A stretch of 64,000 nt of DNA, taken from the NCBI GenBank assembly GCA_023525975.1, contig CM042022.1, forward strand, positions 2,051,001-2,115,000, read 5' to 3'. Shown here piece after piece: positions 45,351-57,178 of this stretch; positions within the stretch are counted from its first letter, which is position 1, and every line of letters starts with the position of its first letter. A model generated the notes under the pieces. The model ran no database searches, had not been told where the DNA came from, and saw only the letters and a program-made list of their open reading frames with translations. The position numbers and the translations under genes are program-made. This DNA comes from Smallanthus sonchifolius (lineage: Eukaryota > Streptophyta > Magnoliopsida > Asterales > Asteraceae).

Positions 45351-47967
45351 TAAAACATCTTACTTATTTATTATTTTATCAGAGTATTATATTGCGAAAA
45401 ACGGTCCGAGTTTAACAAGACCTTGCCATTTAATGGCTAAGGTAACTTTTTATTATAATATTGTTTTACATAAGATGATATGATTACATCATACTATGTA
45501 GGGATTCTTCGATTCCGACCGCTCCATCCTCAGGAAGCTTTATTCCACGTACCTCTTTTCTGCAGTGTTTGAAAAACGTTTTTGAATTAGCTTATGCTAA
45601 GTAAGTACATTGCATCGTTCATTTTATTATGAACCCTTTAGATTCTTATTGTTGTTCAAGTTTCACAGGCTCTCGCGCGCCCCCGTGACCATCTCCGGAC
45701 ATACCTCCGGTCATGTCATTCGTATATTTTATGGGTGTGCTAACCCCCTCGCGACCATCTTTGGACGTACCTCCGGTCCGAGTTTTTAGTAAGGTTCTTA
45801 TACCCGTCAGTATAGACCATTTGCATTTGTCACGAAGACTTATTCATTTCCTTAGTCCCGTAGGCTTGGAATCTTTTCCGCAGCCCCGTAGGCTAGGATT
45901 CTTTTCCTCAGCCCCGTAGGCTTGGAATCTTTTTAGTTTTCTTCTTTATTACTGAGATCCATCTTACAGGTCGGGTATCTCATTTCATTTGGGACCTTGA
46001 ATATCTTAGACTCATAGCCTCTCAAATGTATCAAGCATTTGTTTTCATTTCATATATATACTTGACTTATTTTCAAACCAGTCCTCACCTTAAAACTTCG
46101 TTACGGTTTCTCCACGAAGCATTAAAAGGGTTTATATATAGGAAGTACCAGAGGCGTATCCACCACTCCTTTAACACTTCGTGAGTACTCCGTTATTCCA
46201 TTTTACGGTTTAGACTCGTTCCATCATACTCATTCATACTTGAACGTATCATCATGCATTCACGTATTCATATTTATCATGCATCACATGTTCATGTATT
46301 CATTACATATTCATACTTGTCATATATTGTAAACTGGGGTGATTATCCTTCCAGAGCAGTACCTCCAACAGAGATGTTCCCAGGAAAGAGTGACGGGTCT
46401 AGGAGAGATTTATGCACCACTCTTTCCTTAGACAGAACATTCCGTTTATCAGATAACTACATACCGGTTGGAAGTTCTCCCGTATGTTTACTATATTTTT
46501 ATTACTGTCTTTTAGCCTATACCCCTAAATATTCATAGTGGTTTCACCATGAAGTACCAAGAAGTTTATATATATATGAAGTACCAGCGGCGTATCTATG
46601 ACAATTCGACTTTTTATGTTAACTCCGTTAACAATTCCGTTAAGTTTTCTGTTAAAAACTTAACCTCGCTAACTAAATCCAGTTAAACCTTAACTTAATT
46701 AACCAAAATTAAACCCCAAGGACCAATTATGTCATTTCCTGATCTCAAACTTCAGGGACTAATCCTGCTAAATCCCTAAACCCAATATGTTGACTATTGA
46801 AAGTCAAAATTGATGAATTTTTGTTCCTGTTGACTTTTAAAAGTCAAAATCACATCAATTGATCCAAAAGATTTGAATTCCAATCGAAATTTGATCAAAT
46901 CGTAACAGAAGTTACATGTTAATGACATTTACGGTCATCATTGCGGTGTTAATCATCTTCATTGCCGAATTAAACTCAAATAATGGAAATTAAACCCATA
47001 ACCGTCGATCCCATTACTCCATACCAACTGAATTCGGCCAATTCATTCGTCTTTCTCCCAATTGAGCACCCACACACGCTAAACGAACCTCACAGAAGAA
47101 ATTCCACTTACCAATTTGATCAGAACCGCAGCAGGAATCACCAGAGGGCAAGGAGTCATCATCGGAATACGTTTTAGTCAAAATCTGTCAATCTGATATC
47201 GTTTCAGGTAATCAAATATGCCTTTAGTTTCGTTTTCTGGTCTACAACTAAAGCCCTAATTTAATTTGGACGTACAACATCAAATTATGCACGGACCCGT
47301 ATCTAGGGTTCATATTGATTTCGGTTTAATCGAACCCTATTCTAAACGTATTATTAATCCAATTAATTCACATCTGTAGATTCACAACAACTCACGGAGT
47401 AAAAACCCTTTATCAATTTAACATTCCATTATCGAAATCTACATGGACCAGATTCTAGGGTTCATGAAAAACCGGTCGAATCGATCACCACATTAAACCC
47501 TGTTTTAATCCAATTAACCCACACCTTTAGACTCGTACTAATGTGTTTAATGAAAGCCCTATGATTATTTGAAATTATAACACCGAATTTGACCTGATCC
47601 AGATCTAGGGTTGTTCATAAAAACATTTTGGGGATTTTAACACTAACAGATTTTTAAATGGAATTAAACCATTCCAGTGGCTTCGCAAGGACCTAATCAT
47701 TGAAAGCCCTCTAATTTCGACCGGTTTCATCATCGGATTCCATCAAATTGATTCTGTGTTTAGAGTTTCGGCTATTGATTTGTAAATTTAACGACCCTAT
47801 AATTGATGATTTTCAAATTAAACTCTCGCACACACTCGTCTATACTTGATTTTAAAAACCCCTGAGCTTTGGAGTCGAATCGTGATCGATTTGGTGGGTT
47901 TTGGGATTGGTTTTGGCTCGGTTACGATGGGGGAGAAGAACACGCTGGAGTTGTATGTTAAAACGAT

Positions 47968-48064
47968 TTAATCCTGGTATCTAACGCGATACCCTAGCGA
48001 CGGGACTGGTTAGTGACTTGTGCGTGTGTGGGAGAGACCCGGGTTCGAGGCCGGGCTCCCACAT
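47968..48064 (+). other. tRNA-like segment inside LTR A
   Basis: A hairpin at 48027-48063 has the arms TGTGGGAG and CTCCCACA around CCCGG-GTTCGAGG-CCGGG, which copies the T-arm and B box of a tRNA with its acceptor strand. Upstream, GGTTAGTGACTTG resembles an A box. There is no D-arm or anticodon arm, so it is not a tRNA gene; it may be a SINE head captured by the LTR. Confidence 0.5.
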
Positions 48065-48426
48065 CTATTTTTTTGAGCAATTTCTGATATATTAAATTAA
48101 TAAAAATCAAACTTTATAATATTATATTACTATGTAAATGTGTTTTAACCCGGGAAACAGCCCGTAGGCTCGGGTTTGAATTATTAACATATTTTTATAA
48201 GTTATACCCACTTTTATAAATATTATATTGTTATTATTATCAAGTAAAAATAATATGTTTATATTATTTTTAAGCCGTAAATTCGTATAAAATAATACGT
48301 TTATATTATTTTCAAACTGTGACCCGTATTATTAAATAATATATATTTATATTATTTCGAATCATTTTATAACATCGTGTATCGATTGAGACTAAATAAT
48401 AATATAATTAGTTATATTATTTACTC

Positions 48427-48427
<1 letters not shown>

Positions 48428-48473
<46 letters not shown>
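48428..48473. repeat. TA microsatellite in LTR A
   Basis: About 22 TA units in a row, uninterrupted. Confidence 0.9.
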
Positions 48474-48476
<3 letters not shown>

Positions 48477-49554
48477 CTTCTCAATTTTCATGAATGACAA
48501 AACACCCGATTTTATTTAATATTATTCCTGTCATTCGTCGCGTAAAGTAATCCCTAACTCCGTGGACACTTTCATCCACTCTTGAATATTAGAGCGTTTC
48601 TTTAAGACGCTTCTTTCCGTGTCACTGTCACAATTCCCATTATCATCCCTAATTTATGTGTTTATAATTTTAGGACATTCGTAGGTCTTTTGAGACTTAC
48701 ACTCGTGGTTTCAACTTACCTCTAGGGTGAAACTACCTTCAACGCAAAGCAGGTGAGTTTTCATGGCCCCTTTTACTGTTTTAACTTGGGGGAGAAAACA
48801 TGACTAAACAATTTTGGATTTTATAATTCGTATGATATCAATGTTAAATGATAAGCGTAACACGCTATCACAGAAAGTCCTCAACTAATATCGGACCGTT
48901 AATATGGATCTTAGCGAGGTAATATTTAGTAGTACTACTGGGTTTGACAAATCCCACCCGCGTTAGTCGCGCTAACTCGATTAGATATCGAACTCGTGAA
49001 ATGTTAGCCTACTCACACCGCCAGTGTTGATAGACCTAGAATGAGGCAATAAACAAACAGTCAGCTTCGGTTGCGAGCGCTTGAGCTGAACATGAACATA
49101 GGTTAGCTACCTATAGATACATACTGAATGAATATAAATCCGGTAAACGCTTTTACATATATTGAAACCTGTGAACTCACCAACCTCGTGTTGACATATT
49201 TTCTTACATGTTTTCTCAGGTCGCTAAGCTAAGACACAAGTGCACGTTAGGGCATGCATGAGATTCAATTGCTTGATTTTGACTTAATTATGTTTGCTTG
49301 AGTTATTCTATTGTACTTGCTTTTGATTGGACGTTTGGACTTTTTTGTGACACCCAACATTTCAGGTCAATATCCACATTTCATAAACGCACGTTCATAA
49401 TTATTATTTCCTGATATTTATTTTGACTAAGTAAAGTCAAGAAGTCTAGCAAAGGAGTTTATTCAAAGTCTAGTAAATCTTAAAGAATTACTAGAAAAAG
49501 TAAGCAGAATAACCCGACTAAATACGAACGTTAATGGTTAAATAAGATAACCAG

Positions 49555-49557
<3 letters not shown>

Positions 49558-49595
<38 letters not shown>
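49558..49595. repeat. TA microsatellite in LTR B
   Basis: About 18 TA units in a row. Confidence 0.9.
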
Positions 49596-49598
<3 letters not shown>

Positions 49599-50215
49599 AC
49601 ACAAAATTTACGTTGAACCAAGATTTTAATAATTTCTTCAGTGAGCCATAAAATGATTAAAATCATAATACCGTGAAGAATCTAAACCGGATTAAATTAC
49701 CCCTATAAAACTCTAATTGATACTAATGCCATTAATAAATTAATACTTAAAAATAGTTATCATTAACCCTAAAACTACTCTCTTGACTTTCTCGGCCGAG
49801 AGTCAGGGGAGTCATTCCCCCACTTGCAAATTCACTCAAATTCAGATAAAAACCATACATTCTCAGTCGAAATCCCACGTATCCTTTTCATAATTCTCTT
49901 TTCTTACGGCAAATTCCCCATTTCTCTTCAAGATCGAATTCAAGTTTTAAAGCGAAATTCACCATAATTCGGTGTATAAGGAGAATTTCAAGTGTTCTTG
50001 AAGAAAGCTTAGTAAAAGAAATCAAGACTATCTTCTCTGTTTATCTCAGAATCCATTCCCTGTTTGAGGTAAAAACTCAATATTATCCATTTCATTTTCT
50101 TTTAAACCGTAGCTGAACATGCAAATCGTTCAAACGAAAGTAAGATAACAATAAAAGTGTGTCAAATTCAATATTTGAACATAAAAATATACAGGACGAA
50201 TTCTATCAATCAAAG

Positions 50216-50560
50216 TGTAGTAATCGAAACTATAGTTTCGATACCTGTTATTCAATCGAAACTAGGAGTTTCGATACCTGTCAATTGAAACTGGGAGTTT
50301 CGATACCAGTTGTTCAATCGAAACTAGGAGTTTCGATACCTATTTACTCAATCGAAACTAGGAGTTTCGATACCTGTTTACGATCGAAACTAAGTAGTTT
50401 CGATACCGATTGCCCAATCGAAACTAGGTAGTTTCGATACTATTTTTGCCAATCGAAACTAGGTAGTTTCGATACCCAATTTACTTAATCGAAACTAAGT
50501 AGTTTCGACAGCTGTTCTGTTCAATCAAAACTAAGAAAGTTTCGATACCTATTCATCAGT
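50216..50560. repeat. Array of ten ATCGAAACT..AGTTTCGAT hairpins in LTR B
   Basis: Ten units with perfect or near-perfect 9-bp arms and a 2-5 bp loop (for example CGAAACTAGGAGTTTCG), separated by 10-17 bp variable spacers. The first and last units are more diverged, as expected for an array that grows by slippage or unequal exchange. Confidence 0.92.
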
Positions 50561-51187
50561 TCCATGGAGCAGTAAATTAGAACTATTTTTATAACGAAAC
50601 AAGTGTTGAAAAACTAAAAAGATATCTAAACAAAAGTAATCAGATCTGCTAAGTCGGTGAACAACTTGCGTTTAAGACGGGTAGTCTTAACGTGTATGTT
50701 ATCCTTGTGTAATTAGGATACGGATAGGCAAGTCTGCTGTTATTCAAATATTTGCTAGCAATCATACTGTCAAGGTGAGTTTCACTAATCCCCCTTTTTC
50801 TAAAGTTTTGAAATGATTTGGGGTGGAAACATACGTGTAAAAGACTTTTGTGTATAAATGAATTGAACTAATGATCTGACCGTATGTGTGTATTGAGGGA
50901 AAAGTAAAGCGCTTAAAGTCCTCGAAATAAATTAGTAACCATTAGCTATGGACTTAGCCCGGGATTATATGAATAGTACTATTGGGGGTGACGCCTCCGG
51001 TCATGGTTAGTCGCGCTAACCAGGGGTCAAAATGGCCGAATGACCGCATATTGTCTTACTCGCAGAAAGGCGAGGGGAGGCACATAATGTTGGGGTTTGG
51101 TTACGGTCTCGTACATTACATACTATTTTGTATTCCTTGCAAGCTTACAAATGGGGTCAATAGATCGGATTAGTATTCATATTCATT

Positions 51188-51490
51188 GGTAATTTAAACA
51201 AAAGAGTTCTGATCAGGTTTTACACAAAAGAGTTCTGATCAGGATAAAGTGATCAGGTTTTACACAAAAGAGTTCTGATCAGGGTAAAATGATCAGGTTT
51301 TGTACAAAAGAGTTCTGATCAGGGTAAAATGATCAGGTTTTAAACAAAAGAGTTCTGATCAGGCTAAAGTGATCAGGTTTTAAAGTAAAGAGTTCTGATC
51401 AGGTTAAAGTGATCAGGTTTAAATAAAAGAGTACTGATCAGGTTAAAGTGATCAGGTTTAACAAAGAGTTTTGATCGGAAAATGATCAGA
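51188..51490. repeat. Tandem array in LTR B (unit about 46 bp)
   Basis: About seven units built from GATCAGGTTTTACACAAAAG and AGTTCTGATCAGG; GATCAGG and CTGATCAGG also form local inverted repeats (CTGATCAG is palindromic). The last unit is degraded. Confidence 0.9.
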
Positions 51491-52396
51491 TTTAAACATT
51501 GGGTTTATGATAACTCATTATAATAACTTGTGAACTCACCAACCTCGTGTTGACAGTTTTAAGTATGTTTTCAGGAAATTGAATGTGGCCATTAGGTTAG
51601 CAATGTAGGATTCATGCATGCACGTGGATACGGCTTTTGAGAGGATTTCTCTTGTATAACTCATGGTCTTGAGTCATATTTGCGAAATCTTAAACTTTTG
51701 TAAACTCAAGTTGATATTTTGTGATGTAAATATTTTAAACTCGATTATGTATCGAATTACATGTATGTGTTTGCGATAATCATATGCTTTGGAAACAAGT
51801 GAACGTTGCGCCTCGCGTTTCCGCCCTGGCGGGGTGTGACATTTTTGGACTTTTGAACTTTGGTTTTGGGCACGTGTATTTTGTGCATTTACTTTCTTTA
51901 CGCTTCCGCATTGATACTATGATTTAAAAGATATTTTCATTTTGAGTCCCATGTAGAGTCGTTCAAAGTAACTAATGTCTGAGATCCTGGTTCGTCACTT
52001 CTCAAACGGTAAAACTCCGTTAGTTGAAATTGGGGGTGTGACAGTATCCACCACCCCTTAGATACGTCGTGTTTACTCCATTATTCCCGTTTAGTGTTTA
52101 GACTAACCCTTCATTACCTCGTACCCTCGGCATATACATATCACATAACACATATCATTTAAGCACGTAATTCACATAATCTTGTCTAGGGTACGGGTTC
52201 AGTGTACTTACTTTACCCTCAGGTAGTTCCTAAGTTTGTTCCTCGCTTGAACGCTTCTCCAAACTCGAACAACACTCGTAGCGTATCGCACTCGCACTTA
52301 AACGTGCAACACCAGGTCTTCTAATCCTTCTCAGAGCGTGAGTGTGTGTTGTATGGTGTTGTGTGTTTGTTTCCTCATTTGAACGGCTCTAAGAAT

Positions 52397-52407
52397 CTAT
52401 TTATAGG
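52397..52407 (-). promoter_or_regulatory. TATA box of LTR Y2
   Basis: CCTATAAATAG on the minus strand, identical to those of LTRs Y1 and Z, just downstream of the 52427-52725 palindrome array. Confidence 0.75.
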
Positions 52408-52426
52408 CTGAAATGGGACTCATGTC

Positions 52427-52725
52427 GGACCGACATGTCATGCCAAGTCGATACGACTTCGGCTGAAGTCGGTGACACGCGTCAAAACCTCTTTTTTTTG
52501 CTTCAGGAACACGTATCGGACCGACGTGTAAACCATATCGGTCCAACATCCACATATCGGACCGGCGTGTAAATCATATCAGTCCGACTTCCCCATGTCA
52601 GACCGACGTGTAAAGCATATCGGTCCGACTTGATTGCTGAGTCATCAAAACACGCATTACGGCCTCCTGATTTTCTTTGGGAACACATGTCGGACCGTTA
52701 TGCTTAGGATATCGGTCCGACATAC
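52427..52725. repeat. Palindrome array in U3 of LTR Y2 (TCGGACCGA type)
   Basis: About eight units of GTCGGACCGACATG and CATATCGGTCCGACTT alternate. ACACGCGTCA (52475-52484) and TGAGTCA (52631-52637) lie between them as in LTR Y1. The CGGWCCG core is the same as in Y1 while the flanking bases differ (T and A instead of A and T). Confidence 0.85.
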
Positions 52726-52871
52726 CTCATTTTCAGATTCTCCTCGTCGAAACACCCCATTTTCATATATTATGGCTCCCGTAACTCATTTTCTAGCTCG
52801 AGATATGCTTATGTGAAGTTTTGGGCTATTTCTGGGTGAATAGTCTTCCTGTTTTGCACCTGGTTAGGTTC

Positions 52872-55800
52872 TTAAGGCACGTTTCTCAACCGACACGTGT
52901 CCCAACTTATATTTAGGAGTTTTTCTGACATGGCTTGAACTATTTCTTTGTTGCCCAATTCTTTCTGACCAATTTCTCCCCAACATACAGGAGTCCTACA
53001 TCTTCTACCATATAACATCTCATATGGTGGCATATCAATACTGGAATGGTAGCTGTTATTGTATGAAAATTCTGCTAATGGCATATGGCTATCCCAACTT
53101 TCACCGAAATCAATTATACAAGCACGCAACATATCTTCAAGAGTTTGTATTGTTCTTTCACTTTGTCCGTTAGTTTGAGGATGATATGTCGTGCTGATTA
53201 GAAGTCTAGTTCCCATCTCTTCGTGGAACTTTTTCCAAAAACGTGAAGTGAAACGAGTATCTCGATCAGAGACAATCGAGACTGGTACTCCATATTTGGA
53301 AACAATCTCTTTGATGAAAAAATCGGCTAACTTTTCTGAAAAGTATGTTTCACGTATTGCTTAGAAATGAGCACTCTTAGTTAGTCGATCTATAACCATC
53401 CAAATGGTATCATAACCCCTAGGTGTTTTTGGTAGCTTGGTTATGAAATCCATAGTGAGATGTTCCCGCTTCCATTATGGGATTTCTAATGGTTGTAATC
53501 TACCGTATGGCTTCTGATGTTCTGCTTTAACTTGTAAACAAGTTAAGCATTTAGCCACATATTTCATGACATCAAACTTCATTCCGAGCCACCAATAATA
53601 TTTGCGCAGATCTTGGTACATTTTCGTAGTACCCGGATGAATAAAATATCGTGATTTATGAGCTTCATCAAAAATCTTAAGTCTAAACTCACTTGATTAT
53701 GGTATCCACATACGACTAAATCGAGTCTTGACTCTATACTCATTCTCTTCTAAAAACTTCTCGTGACCAGCCATCCTTTCTTTCTTAACATTCTCACCTT
53801 TTAATGCTTCTATTTGTGCGTCTCGAAGCTGGCTTATGAAATCAGAAATTATCACTAACTTATATGCTTTCACCCGAATAGGATGATGCTCTTCCTTGCG
53901 GCTTAGAGCATCGACTACCACGTTGGCCTTTCCGGGGTGATATAGAATTTCACAGTCATAATCCTTGACCAGTTCTAACCACCTTCGTTGCCTCATGTTT
54001 AAGTCCTTCTGGTCAAAGAAATATTTAAGCTCTTGTGGTCTGTGTAAATCGTGCACTTTGTTCCGTATAACTAATGCCTCCTGATCTTTAGTGCGAATAC
54101 TACCGCAACTAACTCTAGATCATGAGTTGGATAGTTTACTTCATGTGTCTTTAGCTGTCGAGAGGTATAGGCTATCACCTTTCCTCTTTGCATCAGAACA
54201 CACCCTAGCCCAAGCTTAGAAGCATCAGAGTATACCACAAAATCTTCTACTCCTTCTGGCAATGCCAGAACTAGAGCTTGTGTCAATCTTTCTTTCAATA
54301 TCTGGAATGCCTTCTCTTGTGTCGTATTCCACTCGTATTTCGAGTTCTTTCGAGTTAGCTTAGTTAATGGGGTGGCTATCTTAGAGAAGTCCTGGATGAA
54401 CCTTCTATAATAGCCAGCTAATCCCAAGAAAGTTCTAACTTCTGATGGATTCTTAGATGGAGACCATTTTATCACAGCCTCTACCTTTGCTGGGTCTACT
54501 GTGATACCTTCTATGTTAACATGACCCAGAAATTGAACTTCCTTCAGCCAGAATGCACATTTTGAGAATTTGGCGTACAATTTCTCCTTTCGTAAAGTAC
54601 TAAGTTCTTCCCGAAGGTGTTGTGCATGCTCTTCTTCATTATTTGAATAAATCAGGATGTCATCAATGAAGAAAATAACGAATTTGCCTAACATTGGCCG
54701 ACATACTCTATTCATGAGGTCCATGAAGACCGCCGGAATGACTACAAATTCATAGTGTCCATAACGAGTTCTGAATGCTGTCTTAGGTACATCTTCTTCT
54801 CGTACCTTAACCTGATGATAACCGGATCTTAAGTCAATCTTGGAAAACCAACTTGATCCTTGTAATTGATCAAACAAATCATCAATTCTAGGTAAAGGAT
54901 ACATATTCTTGATAGTCAGCTTGTTCAATTCACGGTAGTCTATACACATTCTCATACTACCGTCTTTCTTCCTTACGAATAGAATTGGTGCACCCCAAGG
55001 GGTTACACGTATAAATCCTTTATCCAACAACTCTTGCAGTTGTGACATCAATTCCTTCATTTCTGTTGGTGCTAACCGGTATGGATCCTTAGCTACCGAC
55101 TTAGATTCAGGAAATAAATCGATTTTGAATTCGATTTCTCTTTCAGGTGGGGCACCTGGAGAATCGTCTGGGAATTCTTTTACTACTGGAACTTGATCCA
55201 GTTCTTTCCCTTTTATCTTTACATCAGCTACGTAGGCTAAGAAGGCTTGATGACCTTGTCTCACGTAGCTACTTATTTTGGCCATCGTACATAGCGTGAA
55301 CAGGTTCCATCATTCACCAATGACACTAACTTCCTTTCCTGTAGGCGTCATGAAGCGTACAATCTTCTGATTGCATATAATCGTTGCAGCATGTGAAGAT
55401 AACCAGTCCATTCCAATGATCACGTCGAATTCTTGCATCGGCATCGGAATTAAGTCGACAAGATATTCTTCTTTTTCTATCAGTATTCGGCAATCTCAGC
55501 ATATTTCAGTTACTTCGCAGTTTCGATCACTCGCGATTTCGACTTCTAGTGCCTTAGCCAACTTACTTCTATTGAAGTTTCTAGCGTTTGCATACTTTAA
55601 AGAAATAAACGATGGACTAGCTCCTGTATTCAATAAAACACAAGCAGGTAGAGAATTCAAGAGGAATGTACCTGATACGACGTCAGGAACATCTTTTGCT
55701 TCCTCTGTAGTGATATAAAAAGCCCTACCTCTTGGCTTTGGAGCTTCGATTCTCTTAACTTCATTTTCTGCCACTCTTGACCCTTCTCTGGTCTTTTCCG

Positions 55801-55915
55801 TTTGAAATCTTAGCTCAGGACATTCTCTGCTAAAATGCCCTGGTTTGTAACAATTGTAGCACAATCTGGTTCCACTCATACACTGCAATGTAACGTGTCC
55901 AGTTCTTACAGATCC
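52872..55915 (-). pseudogene. Chromovirus-like Ty3/gypsy gag end and pol, inactive
   Basis: On the minus strand, from 55888: zinc knuckle CYNCYKPGHFSREC, then protease VLLNTGASPSFIS, where the catalytic aspartate is replaced by asparagine. Reverse transcriptase and RNase H lie at 55285-54071 (KSVAKDPYRLAPTEMKEL, PWGAPILFVRKKDGSMRMCI, FFIDDILIYS) but the MPFGLTNAP segment lacks about seven residues. RNase H continues after a frameshift near 54065 (YHPGKANVVVDALSRKE). Integrase at 53696-52872 keeps the HHCC region and the DDE pattern (WMVIDRLTKSAHF, a stop, VSDRDTRF, HPQTNGQSERT), then is truncated before any chromodomain. Gag upstream of the knuckle is missing. The LTR-pol arrangement assigns it to the chromoviruses, but without a chromodomain this is inference. 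Confidence 0.88.
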
Positions 55916-56469
55916 TGGTTTGTCACACGCCTCGCGGTAAAACCCCGCATGTGGATTTTGAGGGTGTGACAGATTAGACGTGGAAAATCGTTGATTTTTT
56001 TTTAAATGGGGAGTATAAGGATTTCGTGATGGTTTGTAGGACTGACTTCAAACATTTTTGATGGGGCATTCACGGAACCATCCTATGTGGCATGAAAGCT
56101 GTAGAGATCGACCTAGATCCGAGAATGCCATAAAACGGATTGTGACATGAAAGTTGAAGAGACATTCATAGATCCGTTAATGCCATATAAACAGATCATG
56201 CTGATATAAATTGTATTAAAAAACAAGTTGTATATCTGACATAAAGTACTAATTAGAAGATCTTCTAGCCATGACTCGTGGCCACACCCTGTTTCTATGG
56301 GCAGTGTTTTCTAACAAATTGATTTTCCTAGTTGAATGTTTTATTGGTTATTTAATGTTTTTTATTTGTCAAACTAACTGTGTTTTCTTTTCAAGAGACG
56401 GTGACAGACGGGTTATGACGGGGTAGCAGTAGAGCGTTGGGGGGGGGGGTAGTAACTCCAAAGGGCGTG
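55916..56469. other. Junction region without gene; contains a 51-bp inverted-end segment
   Basis: The segment 55922-55972 starts TGTCACACGCC and ends GGGTGTGACA, LTR-style ends only 51 bp apart; it may be a rearranged LTR scrap. The rest holds no recognisable coding sequence. A G run (10 G) lies at 56440-56449. Confidence 0.45.
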
Positions 56470-56978
56470 TGTAACATCCTGAAAATATAACTGTTAATAA
56501 AAATGGGTTTCGGAGGAAATACTTAAAAGAATAAAATAAAGATCGCTGGCTTAACATGCTTAGGAGTTTGGGTCGAAAATGAAGGGGGATGGGCTTAAAA
56601 CCCTAGTCTCTCCTCATTTCACCCTCACTTGTCCACTCCAAGAATCCTAGAGAGAGGAAGCGTAGAGAAAGAAAGTCTCAATTTGGGCCAAAGATCGATC
56701 CTCCATCTTTCTTCATTGCTCGGGTGAAGATTTGCTGAAGGAGTGCGTCGCTTTGAGGTAAGAAACCCTTCCCGATCCGAGTTTTTCTTAAAAGTGGGTT
56801 TTTATGGGTTTTTGATAAAAAGGTCAAGTTTTTACATGTAAAATGGGAAAAAGGACTTTAGATCTAGACTCACGAAGTTTAAACACAAGTTTTGGACGTA
56901 AAAAAATTGAAACTTGGTGGTTTTTGAGCTGGCCGCCATCTTCATGTAGAAACTAGGGTTTCTGCGTGAAGAAGACGA

Positions 56979-57178
56979 CGAGCGAAACTGCTGGGCGAAA
57001 TTATATGAAAAGCGAAACTACCCAGTTTTGCTTAGCTCTTAAGGGAGCGAAATTACTTAGTTTCGCTGGGAAGGCTGAAAGCGAAAGTACCATAGTTTCG
57101 CTTAAGTATAGGAAGCGAAACTGTCTAGTTTCGCTTTGAACTCAGGAAGCGAAACTGACCCAGTTTTGCTGGGATATT
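56979..57178. repeat. Array of GCGAAACT..AGTTTCGC hairpins in family-X copy 2
   Basis: Six or so units such as AAGCGAAACTGTCTAGTTTCGC with variable spacers. The core GAAACT..AGTTTC is the same as in LTR B but the outer bases are GC instead of AT. Confidence 0.85.

Larger units (their letters stand above)
49346..51841 (+). mobile_element. Solo LTR B (2496 bp), inserted in LTR A
   Basis: Starts TGTGACACCC and ends GGGTGTGACA (perfect 10-bp terminal inverted repeats), with the 5-bp duplication TTTTT at 49341-49345 and 51842-51846. No coding capacity. It contains a palindrome array (50216-50560), a tandem array (51188-51490) and the 3' module GTGAACTCACCAACCTCGTG at 51527. The TA run at 49560-49594 is a further microsatellite. 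Confidence 0.85.
46597..52043 (+). mobile_element. Solo LTR A (about 2.9 kb), inserted in LTR Y2
   Basis: Starts TATGACAATTCG (decayed TGTGACA) and ends GGGGGTGTGACA, flanked by the exact 5-bp duplication GTATC (46592-46596 and 52044-52048). LTR B is inserted in it at 49346-51841. It has no coding sequence. Near its right part it shares TTAGTCGCGCTAAC and GTGAACTCACCAACCTCGTG with LTR B, so A and B are related. Confidence 0.85.
45351..52860 (-). mobile_element. LTR Y2, 3' LTR of the chromovirus-like element, split by LTR A
   Basis: The pieces 45351-46596 and 52049-52860 match LTR Y1 (3493-5492) in order: CAGAGTATT, CCCGTAGGC blocks, GATGTTCCCAGGAAAGAGTG, TATCCACCACC and the TATA box. The left end reads TAAAACATC, a decayed TGAAACACC. 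The right part differs strongly from Y1 in its palindrome array. Right border is approximate because it fuses with a truncated integrase at about 52870. Confidence 0.8.

Noticed and set aside
47968..48064. A functional tRNA gene
   Set aside because: Only a T-arm and acceptor-like stem are present; D-arm and anticodon arm are missing.
50159..50560. CRISPR-like array of repeats and variable spacers
   Set aside because: The sequence is clearly a plant LTR, repeats are hairpins of varying length, spacers are only 10-17 bp and share words with each other, and no cas genes exist.
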